Counted from the first letter of the stretch, positions 37,216-46,629 are shown. The stretch: DNA of 64,000 bases from Sulfurimonas sp. (GCF_026196735.1 NZ_JAPHUF010000012.1:1-64000), one strand, 5' to 3'. The notes: generated by a model from the sequence alone, not told the origin. Translations and numbers: made by a program.

Positions 37216-37647
37216 ATGGAATTATTTTTAGAATTAGAGATAGTATATATAGTTATAGGTATTTTTATAATGATTGTAACAGCAATCGTAACAACAAGAG
37301 ATTTTGTACCTAAAGGCGCATTTAAAAAAGGTATGTCAATAGTTGGTGCTTTTGTCGCTATTTTGATATTTGCTCACTACTCAGTTACTACTTCAAGGAT
37401 GCAAGAAGTTAAAGATCTATTTAATAAAGGCGAAACAATAATCTGTGAAAATAAGATGCGTCGTACAGTCTCAAGATCTGTCTTGCTATCCCAAGAGTTA
37501 GGCTGGAGAATAGAAGACCATCTCTTTAAAAACCCTGATTATGAGAGAGATTTTCATACTTCGAGATGTCTTGGATGGATGGGTAGTGAGCCTCAACTTG
37601 AACAAGAAAAAAATGACAGATTTAAACTTACACCAGAAGATAAATAG
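37216..37647 (+). CDS. Membrane-anchored protein downstream of nirDL (143 aa)
   Basis: Two N-terminal spans (about 5-25 and 40-57) then a soluble, probably periplasmic domain with two cysteines (TIICENKMRR and HTSRCLGWMG). GGAAAG precedes the ATG, eight bases after nirDL. Family not recognised. The following gene begins at the base after its stop, so translation of the series is coupled. Confidence 0.7.
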   Translation: MELFLELEIVYIVIGIFIMIVTAIVTTRDFVPKGAFKKGMSIVGAFVAILIFAHYSVTTSRMQEVKDLFNKGETIICENKMRRTVSRSVLLSQELGWRIEDHLFKNPDYERDFHTSRCLGWMGSEPQLEQEKNDRFKLTPEDK

Positions 37648-37815
37648 ATGAAAGACGCATTAAAACGATACTCTATCGCACTTTTTATCCTGTTTGCTGT
37701 TGTCGGTTTGATGATACTCGGTACTATGGGTGTTAAAAGCTTCAGCGATAAAATGGTTAAAGATGCAAATATAGTAGAAAATATTAAACCAAGAGGGGAG
37801 AATTTGATTAAATGA
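37648..37815 (+). CDS. Small single-span membrane protein (55 aa)
   Basis: The ATG directly follows the TAG of the 143-residue gene and the TGA overlaps the next ATG (ATGA). The product MKDALKRYSIALFILFAVVG continues LMILGTMG to form one membrane span (about 9-28), then a soluble tail (KSFSDKMVKDANIVENIKPRG). The exact coupling at both ends is good evidence that it is translated. Function unknown. Confidence 0.75.
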   Translation: MKDALKRYSIALFILFAVVGLMILGTMGVKSFSDKMVKDANIVENIKPRGENLIK

Positions 37816-38105
37816 CTTTACCAATATTACTTGTAGCAGCTGCATTGCTTAGCTTAGGTTTTCATTTCCTTGGTGTGTATATAGGTGCAAAAAAAACTAT
37901 TTGGGCTATGCTTGTTTTTGTGTGGGCAGTTGCAATCGGCACAGCTATGAATGAGATTAAACCATCAGGATATAAAGATATCCAGAAGATGAAAGGTCAG
38001 TTTAGCGATACTGATAAACTTATAGAAGAGGCGATGCCCGAAGTTTCACTTTATGAGATGATAGTAATTAAAAAAAGTTATTATACAAACAATCCTCAAA
38101 AGTAA
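37812..38105 (+). CDS. Membrane protein downstream of nirDL (97 aa)
   Basis: Two hydrophobic segments (about 2-22 and 28-46) and a soluble tail (YKDIQKMKGQFSDTDKLIEEAMPEVSLYEM). Starts four bases inside the preceding gene's end. Third of three coupled small membrane genes after nirDL; family unknown. They may form one complex, inferred only from coupling. Confidence 0.7.
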   Translation: MTLPILLVAAALLSLGFHFLGVYIGAKKTIWAMLVFVWAVAIGTAMNEIKPSGYKDIQKMKGQFSDTDKLIEEAMPEVSLYEMIVIKKSYYTNNPQK

Positions 38106-38106
38106 C

Positions 38107-38805
38107 ATGTCAAAAAAAATTGGAGTTATTGGGTGTGGCTGGCTTGGTCAACCTCTTGCTGAGGAGTTGTCAAAAAACTTATCTGTAGAGTGTTTCTCTC
38201 GCGAGAATACTAAAGATGATTCATCTTTTTGGAAAAATGACATCATCGTCATTGCCATAAATACAAAAGACAACTACTTACAAACACTTCAAAAAATAGC
38301 TAAACTGACAAAACCTACATGTAATATTATTTTAATGAGTTCAACTTCTGTTTACAGGGAGTTTGATAAAGAAGTTGATGAAAGTGCAGAGATAACAAAA
38401 CCGGCCCTACAAAAAGAGGCAGAAGATTTGATTTTATCTTTAAAGAAAAATGTTCTCATACTTCGTCTTGGCGGTTTGATGGGTGATGACAGGATATCAG
38501 GCAAATGGAAAAACATATCCACTTTCAGTGATGGACCGGTTAATTATATTCATAAAATAGATGTTATAAATATTACTAAAAAAATGATTGAAGAGGGTGT
38601 GACATGTGGAATATACAATTTGGTTGCACCGATGCATCCTCTTCGCTCAGAGGTTCATAAAAAAAATAGTGAAGATTTTGGATTGACACTTGGAACATTT
38701 GAAGGTATGACAAAGAGAATAGTTCTTTGTGATGCCTTGGTTAAGAAGTTGAACTATAGTTTTTTATATCCAGATCCGCTTGACATGTGGAAGCAGCAGA
38801 GTTAA
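38107..38805 (+). CDS. NAD(P)-binding epimerase-like protein
   Basis: 232 residues, Rossmann start IGVIGCGWLGQPLAEEL (5-21), a MSSTSVYREF segment and RLGGLMGDDR typical of extended SDR/YeeZ-type proteins. The usual YxxxK is not clear (LQKEAEDLI stands in its place), so catalysis is doubtful. One base after the membrane protein gene, so part of the nirDL transcript. Overlaps the convergent 68-residue gene by four bases. Confidence 0.75.
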   Translation: MSKKIGVIGCGWLGQPLAEELSKNLSVECFSRENTKDDSSFWKNDIIVIAINTKDNYLQTLQKIAKLTKPTCNIILMSSTSVYREFDKEVDESAEITKPALQKEAEDLILSLKKNVLILRLGGLMGDDRISGKWKNISTFSDGPVNYIHKIDVINITKKMIEEGVTCGIYNLVAPMHPLRSEVHKKNSEDFGLTLGTFEGMTKRIVLCDALVKKLNYSFLYPDPLDMWKQQS

Positions 38806-39008
38806 TTACTTCTAGCCAGTTCAGCAAAATCAATCTCTTCGTGTTTTTCTTTTTTTTCATCTTGAGCCTTTTTGTCATCCTCAAAACTACCGGTGCTAAA
38901 AACTATGCCATCGCTTTTTTGTAAAACACACCCCTTCATACCGGGAATACATGTTTTTTTAATAAGCTTACAGTACCCTTGATGGTCATATTGGCATGTC
39001 CAACCCAT
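38802..39008 (-). CDS. Small cysteine-rich protein (68 aa)
   Basis: Four cysteines in the first half (TCQYDHQGYCKLIKKTC, then GCVLQ), suited to metal or cluster binding, followed by a highly charged Asp/Lys/Glu tail. No signal peptide or membrane span. I do not recognise the family. Located opposite the nirDL group, with 79 AT-rich bases before divergent mtnK. Confidence 0.65.
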   Translation of the reverse strand: MGWTCQYDHQGYCKLIKKTCIPGMKGCVLQKSDGIVFSTGSFEDDKKAQDEKKEKHEEIDFAELARSN

Positions 39009-39087
39009 AATAAGTCTCCAACTTTATATAATTATAATGAATTATGCTACAATTTTTTTAATAAAGAGCTAAAGCATAGGAAAAAAG

Positions 39088-40314
39088 ATGGAATATAAGC
39101 AATTAGATAAAACAACTATTATTGATTATCTTGAAAATATACAGAGTGTTAGGGAGTTTTTTCTCTCTGATACGATAGAAGCAGATGAGATTGGAGATGG
39201 TAATCTTAATTTTGTATATATAGTTAAATCACTAGACGATCCATCAAAAGCTTTGATAGTCAAACAAGCAGTTCCATACCTTAGATGTGTTGGAGAAGAT
39301 TTTCCTCTTGGCCGTGAGAGAATGACTTATGAGATTAGAGCGCTTGAGAAATTTTACAGCATATTTCCAAACTTTGTGCCTCGTATTTACCACTCAAATG
39401 AGGATATGAGTCTGGTTGTGATGGAGTTTTTGGATAATCATGTGATTATGAGAAAAGGGCTTATTCAGAGTGTTAAATATGTGAACTTCTCAGAGCAAAT
39501 ATCAACCTACATGTCAGCTATGCTTTTTTATACATCATCCCTTGCCTTGGGCAGCTCAGAAAAAAGAACTTTGATAGACAGGTTTAACTCAAATACGGAA
39601 CTTTGCAAGCTCACAGAAGATTTGGTTTTTAGTTTTGCATTTATGGAGCATGAAACAAATGATAATGAAAATGTAAAAGATAATCCTCATGCCAAAAAGC
39701 TTTTTGCAGATATGGAGCTTAAAGAGAAGGTCTTGGACCTTAAATACAAGTTTATGACGCAAAATGATGCACTTCTTCATGGTGATTTGCATACGGGCTC
39801 TATAATGATAAATGAGGAAGAGACTTATGTCATTGACCCTGAGTTTGCATTTGTAGGTCCATTTGGTTTTGACATAGGCGCACTGCTTGCAAACTTGGTT
39901 AACAACTATATTCATCACTGTGTAGTCACTAAAGATGAAGAGTTTAAAGAGTGGCTCTTAGAAACAATAAAAGAAGTGCTTGATAAATTTTCTGAAAAGT
40001 TTTTAAACTTTTGGAGCGAACATAAAGATTCTGCGCTTTTAGTCGATGGTTATATGCAAGCAAACTCATTAAACAACTATAAAATCAGGTTTGTAAAAAA
40101 TATTTTAAAAGACAGTGTCGGATTTGCCGGATGTAAAATGGCAAGAAGAGTTTACGGTGTCGCTGGGGTAGAAGAGATTCGTGGTATTGAAGATATAACT
40201 CTTAGGCATGAGGCTGAAGCACTCTGCCTTGAAATAGCAAGAGAGTTCATAATGAAGTACGAAACCATAGAGAGCACAGATGAAATATTGGAGATAATAA
40301 GAAATGCTGGGTAA
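39088..40314 (+). CDS. mtnK: S-methyl-5-thioribose kinase
   Basis: 408 residues, aminoglycoside-phosphotransferase fold. Catalytic loop LLHGDLHTGSIM (about 229-240) and metal loop VIDPEFAFVGPFGFDIG are characteristic of MtnK. It phosphorylates methylthioribose, the sugar left after methylthioadenosine is split by nucleosidase. mtnA overlaps its 3' end by 11 bases. The operon then continues with a signalling protein and an aldolase/dehydrogenase. Confidence 0.92.
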   Translation: MEYKQLDKTTIIDYLENIQSVREFFLSDTIEADEIGDGNLNFVYIVKSLDDPSKALIVKQAVPYLRCVGEDFPLGRERMTYEIRALEKFYSIFPNFVPRIYHSNEDMSLVVMEFLDNHVIMRKGLIQSVKYVNFSEQISTYMSAMLFYTSSLALGSSEKRTLIDRFNSNTELCKLTEDLVFSFAFMEHETNDNENVKDNPHAKKLFADMELKEKVLDLKYKFMTQNDALLHGDLHTGSIMINEEETYVIDPEFAFVGPFGFDIGALLANLVNNYIHHCVVTKDEEFKEWLLETIKEVLDKFSEKFLNFWSEHKDSALLVDGYMQANSLNNYKIRFVKNILKDSVGFAGCKMARRVYGVAGVEEIRGIEDITLRHEAEALCLEIAREFIMKYETIESTDEILEIIRNAG

Positions 40315-41419
40315 ATACAGAGCTTTATGGCTAAATAAAGACGGATTTTTAGAGGTAATTGACCAGACTAAACTTCCGTTTGAGCAGCAAAGCAAAGTAT
40401 TAAAAACAACAGATGAGGTTGTCGAAGCCATTAAAGATATGACTGTGCGCGGCGCTGGGGTTATCGGTAGTGTTGCCGCTTTTGGAATCTATACCGCAGC
40501 TATGGAACTGAATGAAAGCTACAAGGTGAGCTCATCAGAGCGAGAAGGTAGCCTGGGCTATGAAAAACTGCAAGCAAAAGCTTTACTTATAAGAGAATCT
40601 CGCCCGACTGCTGTAAACCTTATGTGGGCAGTTGATAAGATGATGGAATTTTTAAAAAACTCTAATGATTTAGTAAATGATGCTAAAAGATACGCGATTG
40701 AACTAAATGATAAAGAGGCTCTTGAGAGTCAAAAAATAGCAGAGTATGGCTGCGACATAATCGAAAATATTTTAAAAAAGAAAAATAAGACAAAGATAAA
40801 TATACTGACTCATTGTAATGCTGGATGGTTAGCAGTTATAGATGAGGGAACGGCACTAGCACCGATATATGAAGCACAAAGAAGAGGAATTGATGTACAT
40901 GTATGGGTTGATGAGACAAGACCAAGAAACCAAGGTGCATCTTTAACTGCATGGGAACTTACGCAAAGCGGTATAAATCATACAATCATAGCGGACAATA
41001 CGGGCGGACATCTTATGCAAATAGGTGAAGTCGACATGGTCATAACCGGAGCAGACAGAGTAAGTGCCAACGGTGATGTTGCAAACAAGATAGGAACATA
41101 CCTAAAAGCATTGGCAGCATATGACAACAATGTTCCTTTTTATGTGGCTATTCCGGCTTCAACCTTTGATTTTGATATAATAGATGGATTAAAAGATATT
41201 CCTATAGAACTTAGAAGCGCAGATGAGGTAAGGTGCATAAAAGGTGTTGATGCAGACGGCGTTATACGAGAGGTCCTTATAACTCCAAAAGATTCACCTG
41301 CAATTAACTATGGTTTTGATGTGACTCCTGCAAGATTGATTACAGGGCTTATAACAAATAAAGGGGTTTGCGAAGCAGACTTTGATAAAATTAAAGAAAA
41401 ATTTATAGTAGAAAAATAA
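40304..41419 (+). CDS. mtnA: S-methyl-5-thioribose-1-phosphate isomerase
   Basis: 371 residues of the MtnA/eIF2B family. Motifs: MTVRGAGVIGSVAAFG near the N-terminus, NILTHCNAGWLA with the catalytic cysteine, and TGADRVSANGDVANKIGTY with the catalytic aspartate. It turns methylthioribose-1-phosphate into methylthioribulose-1-phosphate. None of the classic later salvage genes (mtnB, mtnC, mtnD, mtnX/W) is seen in the window; instead a class II aldolase fusion lies downstream. Confidence 0.94.
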   Translation: MLGKYRALWLNKDGFLEVIDQTKLPFEQQSKVLKTTDEVVEAIKDMTVRGAGVIGSVAAFGIYTAAMELNESYKVSSSEREGSLGYEKLQAKALLIRESRPTAVNLMWAVDKMMEFLKNSNDLVNDAKRYAIELNDKEALESQKIAEYGCDIIENILKKKNKTKINILTHCNAGWLAVIDEGTALAPIYEAQRRGIDVHVWVDETRPRNQGASLTAWELTQSGINHTIIADNTGGHLMQIGEVDMVITGADRVSANGDVANKIGTYLKALAAYDNNVPFYVAIPASTFDFDIIDGLKDIPIELRSADEVRCIKGVDADGVIREVLITPKDSPAINYGFDVTPARLITGLITNKGVCEADFDKIKEKFIVEK

Positions 41420-43731
41420 TGAAAATAATAGAAATAAAAAAGAAAGTGCCAAAATTTTTAATATTGCCATTGATAGTTTTATTGATTTTATCAATCTACT
41501 CAGGTCTTGATAAATACCAGGAAAAAGAACAGCTAGTTGTACTAAAGGGGTATATAGTATTTAGTAAATTGGCAACCGACCTTATACATGAATTACAAAA
41601 AGAAAGAGGTTTAAGCTCCGGTTTTTTAGCTTCAGGCGGAAAATCTTTTACTGATGAGTTAAACAAGCAAAGAGATTTAACAGATATAAAAATACAACTG
41701 CTCAACAAACACTTAGACAGTGAAGAGTACGAAAAATGTAAATTTCCATTTGAAAAACCAACCAAAGAACTTCTTGAACCATTAAAAGATATCGGTAAAT
41801 TTAGAGCAAACATTGATAAACTTTTAGTTTCTGATGTTATAGATTATTACACAAACTATATAAATATCCTGCTCAAGCATATTAATATGATAATTGCACT
41901 TGCAAATGATGGTGAACACGCAATTTTAGTGGAGTCATATATTGCAATTATGGATATCAAAGAGAAAGCCGGCATAGAACGCGCATTGATAAACAAAATT
42001 TTTGGGCTGGGACATTTGTCAAATTATGAACTTTATAAATTTGGAGAGTTGGTTGCCGCTCAGGAAATATATCTGAAACATTTTAAACGCATAGCAAAAA
42101 AAGAGCATATTGAAATGTTTAATACTAAAGAAGTTGAAGATAGTTTTAAAGAAGTTGAAGAAGATAGAAATATAATATATGAAAAAACCGATAAAAATTC
42201 TGTTTTAACAGAGATAAAAGAGCTTATAGGATACGGAGGACTTATCCATAATTTTAAAAATTATGTTATTCGCGGAGAAGATAAGTATGCACAAAATTTT
42301 CAAAAGCAATACTCTGAGTTAGAGATAATAATAAACAAATATAAAGCATTTAAGGGGATTACGGTTGAAGAAATTCAGCAGTTAGAGATTATACAAAATT
42401 TATTTGCACAATATTTCAACGGTATGCAAATGGCGATGGAAGCTTATGCAAAAGGAACCACGGCGCTTGCTATAGATAAGCTTATTAAACTAAACGACTA
42501 TCCGGCAATTGATGCATTTAATCATTTGAAAACAAATATATATGGATCACAACAAAATTGGTTCAAACACTCTACACATAAAATAAATTTATTAAAAAAG
42601 ATTGAAAATAAGATTGTGTCAGATTTAATGGTTTTTACAGATGAGAGAAAGATAGAACTTTTTATTCAGCTGGTAATCCAAATTTTAATATTAATAATCA
42701 TCTTGCTGATAATAATATCATCTTTTATAGTTTTAAAACAGCTTTTAGACTCTCGAAAAATGCTAAGCAGAGCACAGAAAAATACCAAATCAGGCAGCTT
42801 TGAGTATTATGTAGAAGAAAACATAATCTTTTGGTCAGATGAGCAGTATAAACTTCTACAGGTTGATAAAAATACATTTAATCTAACAATAGAGTCTTTT
42901 ATGGAGTTTGTGCATCCAGATGATTTGCAAATTTTTAAAGATAATTTAGAATTATCAATAAAGTCAAAAAAGATAACTTTCTTTGAATATCGTATAGTTC
43001 TTCCAGATAAAACAGTTATACATGTCCGCTCAAGTTCTGAAGTTACCAAGTATACATCTTCAGGAAAACCGCTCGTAATAGTCGGTACTATTACAGATAT
43101 CTCAGACTCTAAAAAACTTGAACAAGAGATTATAGACACGCAAAAAGATGTTATTTTTACAATGGGTGCTATAGGTGAGAGCAGAAGTAGAGAAACCGGA
43201 CAGCATGTCAAGCGGGTAGCGGAGTACTCTAAACTTCTATATCTTTCAAGTGGTGCAACCGAAGAAGAAGCAGAACTACTTAGAATGGCAAGTCCTATGC
43301 ATGACATAGGAAAAATAGGAATTCCCGATAGTATATTAAACAAACCGGGAAAATTGACTCCAGAAGAGTGGGAGATAATGCAAACACATGCTGAACTAGG
43401 ATATGACATGCTTAAAAGCTCAAATAGAGATATTTTAAAGCTTGCTGCAACTGTTGCTCTTACCCATCATGAAAAATATGACGGAGGCGGATATCCAAAA
43501 GGTTTAGTTGGAGAAAACATACCATTAGTCGGCAGGATAACAGCACTAGCAGATGTTTTTGATGCACTTGGCAGTGAGAGGTGTTATAAAAAAGCGTGGG
43601 AACTTGAAGAAATATTGGAATATATAAAACTAAAGAGAGGAACACAATTTGATCCAAAGCTAGTTGACCATTTTCTTAAAAATCTTGATAAGTTTTTAGA
43701 GATAAGAGACAAATATAAAGACATAATTTAA
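41419..43731 (+). CDS. NIT-PAS-HD-GYP membrane receptor, c-di-GMP phosphodiesterase
   Basis: 770 residues: span 1 (about 13-29), a periplasmic NIT nitrate/nitrite-sensing type domain (about 48-295, with HELQKERGLSSGFLASGG), span 2 (about 412-438), a PAS domain (about 454-564), and an HD-GYP domain with HDIGKIGIPDSIL and HHEKYDGGGYPKGL. The HD and GYP residues needed for c-di-GMP hydrolysis are intact. Its ATG overlaps the mtnA stop by one base, tying a nitrate/nitrite-type receptor to a methylthioribose operon. Confidence 0.88.
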   Translation: MKIIEIKKKVPKFLILPLIVLLILSIYSGLDKYQEKEQLVVLKGYIVFSKLATDLIHELQKERGLSSGFLASGGKSFTDELNKQRDLTDIKIQLLNKHLDSEEYEKCKFPFEKPTKELLEPLKDIGKFRANIDKLLVSDVIDYYTNYINILLKHINMIIALANDGEHAILVESYIAIMDIKEKAGIERALINKIFGLGHLSNYELYKFGELVAAQEIYLKHFKRIAKKEHIEMFNTKEVEDSFKEVEEDRNIIYEKTDKNSVLTEIKELIGYGGLIHNFKNYVIRGEDKYAQNFQKQYSELEIIINKYKAFKGITVEEIQQLEIIQNLFAQYFNGMQMAMEAYAKGTTALAIDKLIKLNDYPAIDAFNHLKTNIYGSQQNWFKHSTHKINLLKKIENKIVSDLMVFTDERKIELFIQLVIQILILIIILLIIISSFIVLKQLLDSRKMLSRAQKNTKSGSFEYYVEENIIFWSDEQYKLLQVDKNTFNLTIESFMEFVHPDDLQIFKDNLELSIKSKKITFFEYRIVLPDKTVIHVRSSSEVTKYTSSGKPLVIVGTITDISDSKKLEQEIIDTQKDVIFTMGAIGESRSRETGQHVKRVAEYSKLLYLSSGATEEEAELLRMASPMHDIGKIGIPDSILNKPGKLTPEEWEIMQTHAELGYDMLKSSNRDILKLAATVALTHHEKYDGGGYPKGLVGENIPLVGRITALADVFDALGSERCYKKAWELEEILEYIKLKRGTQFDPKLVDHFLKNLDKFLEIRDKYKDII

Positions 43732-43762
43732 AAAAAGTAATTAAATAAAGGAATATTTATAG

Positions 43763-45724
43763 ATGAGAAGTTTATATAGTGATAAAGAAGCGAGTGAGTT
43801 TAAAACAGACTTAGATTTAAGGGTTTATACATCTAGACTTCTTGGACGAGATTCTTCTTTGGTTTTGCATGGTGGTGGAAATACTTCTGTAAAATCTACT
43901 GCAACAAACCTTTTTGGCGAAACAGAAGATATACTATATGTAAAAGGGAGTGGTTGGGATTTAGCAACTATTGAAGCAGAGGGTTTTGCTCCGGTTAAGA
44001 TGGAGATGCTTTTAAAAATGGCAGAGTTAAAAGAGCTAAACGATACAGACATGGTAAAGTACCAAAGACTTGCTATGACAAATCCCTCCGCTCCAAATCC
44101 GTCAGTTGAAGCAATCTTGCATGCTATCATCCCTTTTAAATTTGTAGATCATACGCATACTGATGCTGTTGTTACCATCACAAATACACAAGGCGGTGAA
44201 GATAAAATAAAAGAGCTTTACGGAGATAAAGTTCTTGTTATCCCTTATATCATGCCGGGTTTTGTTCTTGCAAAACTGATATATGACATGACAAGAGATG
44301 TTGACTGGTCACAGCTCGAAGGCATGGTTTTGATGAATCATGGTCTTTTTACATTTAATGACGATGCAAAGAAATCTTATGAGAAAACTATTGAGTTAGT
44401 TGATAAGGCAGAGAAATATTTAGCGGATAAAGGCGCTGTGTTAGATGTTAAAGAGACTAACACTAACACAGATTTGTTAGTGTTAGCAAGAATAAGAAAA
44501 GAAATCTCAAATCTAAAGGGCAAGGCGACAATAAGTATTTTAAATAATAGTAGTGAAGCAGTGTATTTTTCAAAACAAAATATAGACAACATCGCTACTC
44601 AAGGCCCTCTCACCCCTGACCATGTTATAAGAACAAAAAGAATTCCCGCAATTTTAGGAAATGATTTTGAATCAGATTTAGCAGAGTATATCAAAGAGTA
44701 TAAGCAGTACTTTGAAGATAATAAAACAAACGAGACACTTCTAAATCCTGCCCCAAATTTTGCAATATTAAGAGGTGAGGGAAGTCTCTCTTTTGGTGCT
44801 AATGCCAAAGAAGCAAATATCATCAAAGATATAAATGAGCATACTTTTGAAGCGATTTTAAAAGCTGAGATGCTTGGCGGATATAAAGCTTTGAGTGCTG
44901 CAAATATTTTTGAAGTTGAGTACTGGAGTTTGGAGCAGGCGAAATTAAAAAAAGCTGGAAATGCACCTGAGTTTAGCGGACAAGTAGCAATAGTTACCGG
45001 AGCTGCAAGTGGAATAGGTTTGGCAATTGCTAAAATGTTGAACTCAAGAGGCGCAGCAGTTGTGGCACTTGATATAAATCCTGAAATTACAAATATTTTT
45101 AATAAAGCAGATATGATTGGCGTTCAATGTGATTTGACATGTAGTGAAGATATACAAAATGCCGTGTCAATTGCACTAAAGAGTTTTGGTGGAATCGATA
45201 TAGTTGTAAGTAATGCCGGTATCTTTACACCTAGTGAAAACTTAGACTCTTTAAGTGATGAGAACTGGCAAAAAAGTATGGATATAAATCTTACCTCACA
45301 CCAAAAACTCATAAAAGAAACAGCACCGTTTTTAAAGCTTGGAATTGATGCTTGTATAGTTATGGTAGCTTCTAAAAATTTCCCGGCTCCAGGAAAAGGT
45401 GCAGCTGCTTACTCTGTTGCAAAAGCAGGGCAGACTCAACTAGCTCGCATTGCAGCTTTAGAACTTGGTGAGTATGGAGTTCGAGTAAACACTCTTCATC
45501 CTCATGCAGTATTTGATACGGCTATTTGGACAGATGAAGTTTTAGCTAAGCGTGCTAAGGCTTACGGCATGAGCGTTGATGAGTACAAAACTAACAATGT
45601 TTTAAAAACTGAAATTTGTTCAGAAAATGTAGCAGAGTTAGTATGTGCTATGGCAGGAAAACCTTTTGCAAAAACAACAGGCTCTCAAGTTGCAATAGAC
45701 GGCGGGAGCGATAGAATAATATAA
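43763..45724 (+). CDS. Bifunctional class II aldolase / short-chain dehydrogenase
   Basis: 653 residues of the RhaD/RhaS-like bifunctional type. The aldolase half (about 1-390) keeps the phosphate loop HGGGNTSVK (36-44) and a metal site Glu116, His130, His132, His193. The SDR half (about 405-653) has TGAASGIG (412-419), SNAGI, Ser537 and Tyr550-x3-Lys554. The family cleaves ketose-1-phosphates to DHAP plus an aldehyde, and the SDR can process the aldehyde. After mtnK-mtnA the likely substrate is methylthioribulose-1-phosphate; rhamnulose- or another deoxyketose-phosphate is the alternative. Confidence 0.88.
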   Translation: MRSLYSDKEASEFKTDLDLRVYTSRLLGRDSSLVLHGGGNTSVKSTATNLFGETEDILYVKGSGWDLATIEAEGFAPVKMEMLLKMAELKELNDTDMVKYQRLAMTNPSAPNPSVEAILHAIIPFKFVDHTHTDAVVTITNTQGGEDKIKELYGDKVLVIPYIMPGFVLAKLIYDMTRDVDWSQLEGMVLMNHGLFTFNDDAKKSYEKTIELVDKAEKYLADKGAVLDVKETNTNTDLLVLARIRKEISNLKGKATISILNNSSEAVYFSKQNIDNIATQGPLTPDHVIRTKRIPAILGNDFESDLAEYIKEYKQYFEDNKTNETLLNPAPNFAILRGEGSLSFGANAKEANIIKDINEHTFEAILKAEMLGGYKALSAANIFEVEYWSLEQAKLKKAGNAPEFSGQVAIVTGAASGIGLAIAKMLNSRGAAVVALDINPEITNIFNKADMIGVQCDLTCSEDIQNAVSIALKSFGGIDIVVSNAGIFTPSENLDSLSDENWQKSMDINLTSHQKLIKETAPFLKLGIDACIVMVASKNFPAPGKGAAAYSVAKAGQTQLARIAALELGEYGVRVNTLHPHAVFDTAIWTDEVLAKRAKAYGMSVDEYKTNNVLKTEICSENVAELVCAMAGKPFAKTTGSQVAIDGGSDRII

Positions 45725-45727
45725 ATC

Positions 45728-46171
45728 TTACTTTAGATGTTCCATGCGCTTAATGTTTTCAGGCATTTTATCAAGAGCAAAATCTTTTTGAGAGCTTATG
45801 TAGCTTGGATATTTATAACCTTTGGAAGTCATCAGAGTATAAAGCTCTCGTAGGTGTTCATTCTCTATTGTCTCATATTTTACTTCCATCTCTTTAGCAA
45901 TACGAAGAAAAAATGTAAGTAGAATTGCTTGCGTTTTTTCGCCAACCTTATCGCTGCGAATGACACTCTCAAACTCTTGTCTCATAGTTAGAAGATTGTA
46001 CTCGCATTGCTGGTCAAGTTTATCTGCGTCCTCAGTTCCTAAATGTTTTAAAATCTTTACAAGTAGTTCAAGAAACATAAGATTTGTTTTGTCGATAGCA
46101 ACATTATTTTTGCAAAGCTTGTCTGCGTATATTAATATTTCAGGTTGTAATTCTTTAAAGTATGGTGTCAT
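45728..46171 (-). CDS. Hypothetical helical protein (147 aa)
   Basis: AAAGGA precedes the ATG. The sequence is largely helical and charged (LELLVKILKHLGTEDADKLDQQCEYNL) with no signal peptide or span and no known motif. Its stop is three bases from the convergent aldolase/SDR stop. Confidence 0.65.
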   Translation of the reverse strand: MTPYFKELQPEILIYADKLCKNNVAIDKTNLMFLELLVKILKHLGTEDADKLDQQCEYNLLTMRQEFESVIRSDKVGEKTQAILLTFFLRIAKEMEVKYETIENEHLRELYTLMTSKGYKYPSYISSQKDFALDKMPENIKRMEHLK

Positions 46172-46302
46172 GTATATCCTTTATATAGTTTATGAATTTT
46201 ATGATAAAATTATAGCATAAGCTTATTTACCGGGATTAACACCTAATTTAGAGATAACGATATTATCTATACAACAGACTTCTTTTCTGCAAGTAAACTA
46301 TT

Positions 46303-46629
46303 TTAGTCCACCGTTTCATTGAAAGTATATGACTTTACTTTTGCATCTTTGTCAAACTTTATAATCAAATCTTTAGTATCTGTTTCACCTATAAGACGGT
46401 AGGTATAACGGCCATAAGTCCACATTGTAACACCATTCTCAATTCCTTTGCGCCAAGGCTGTCCGAACATATTTATAATGTCGCTTTGTGTAGTTTGCCC
46501 GATTTTAATCTGCTCAACACGATGTTCTTTGAAATCTTGACCTACTCTTGCGCAGCCACCAAGAGTCAATAGAGCGGTAATCATTACCAATCCCCATAGT
46601 TTTGCGGTTTTTTTCATAGCACTTTTCAT
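46303..46629 (-). CDS. BamE/SmpA-like lipoprotein
   Basis: 108 residues; signal peptide with lipobox LTLGGC (Cys26). The mature part has the BamE-type pattern: VEQIKIGQTTQSDIINMFGQPWRKG, then a WTYGRY strand. AGGAG lies eight bases before the ATG. BamE proteins assist outer-membrane protein assembly; small relatives have varied roles, so this is a fold-level call. A small hairpin (AGATAA/TTATCT, 46252-46268) lies downstream. Confidence 0.75.
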   Translation of the reverse strand: MKSAMKKTAKLWGLVMITALLTLGGCARVGQDFKEHRVEQIKIGQTTQSDIINMFGQPWRKGIENGVTMWTYGRYTYRLIGETDTKDLIIKFDKDAKVKSYTFNETVD

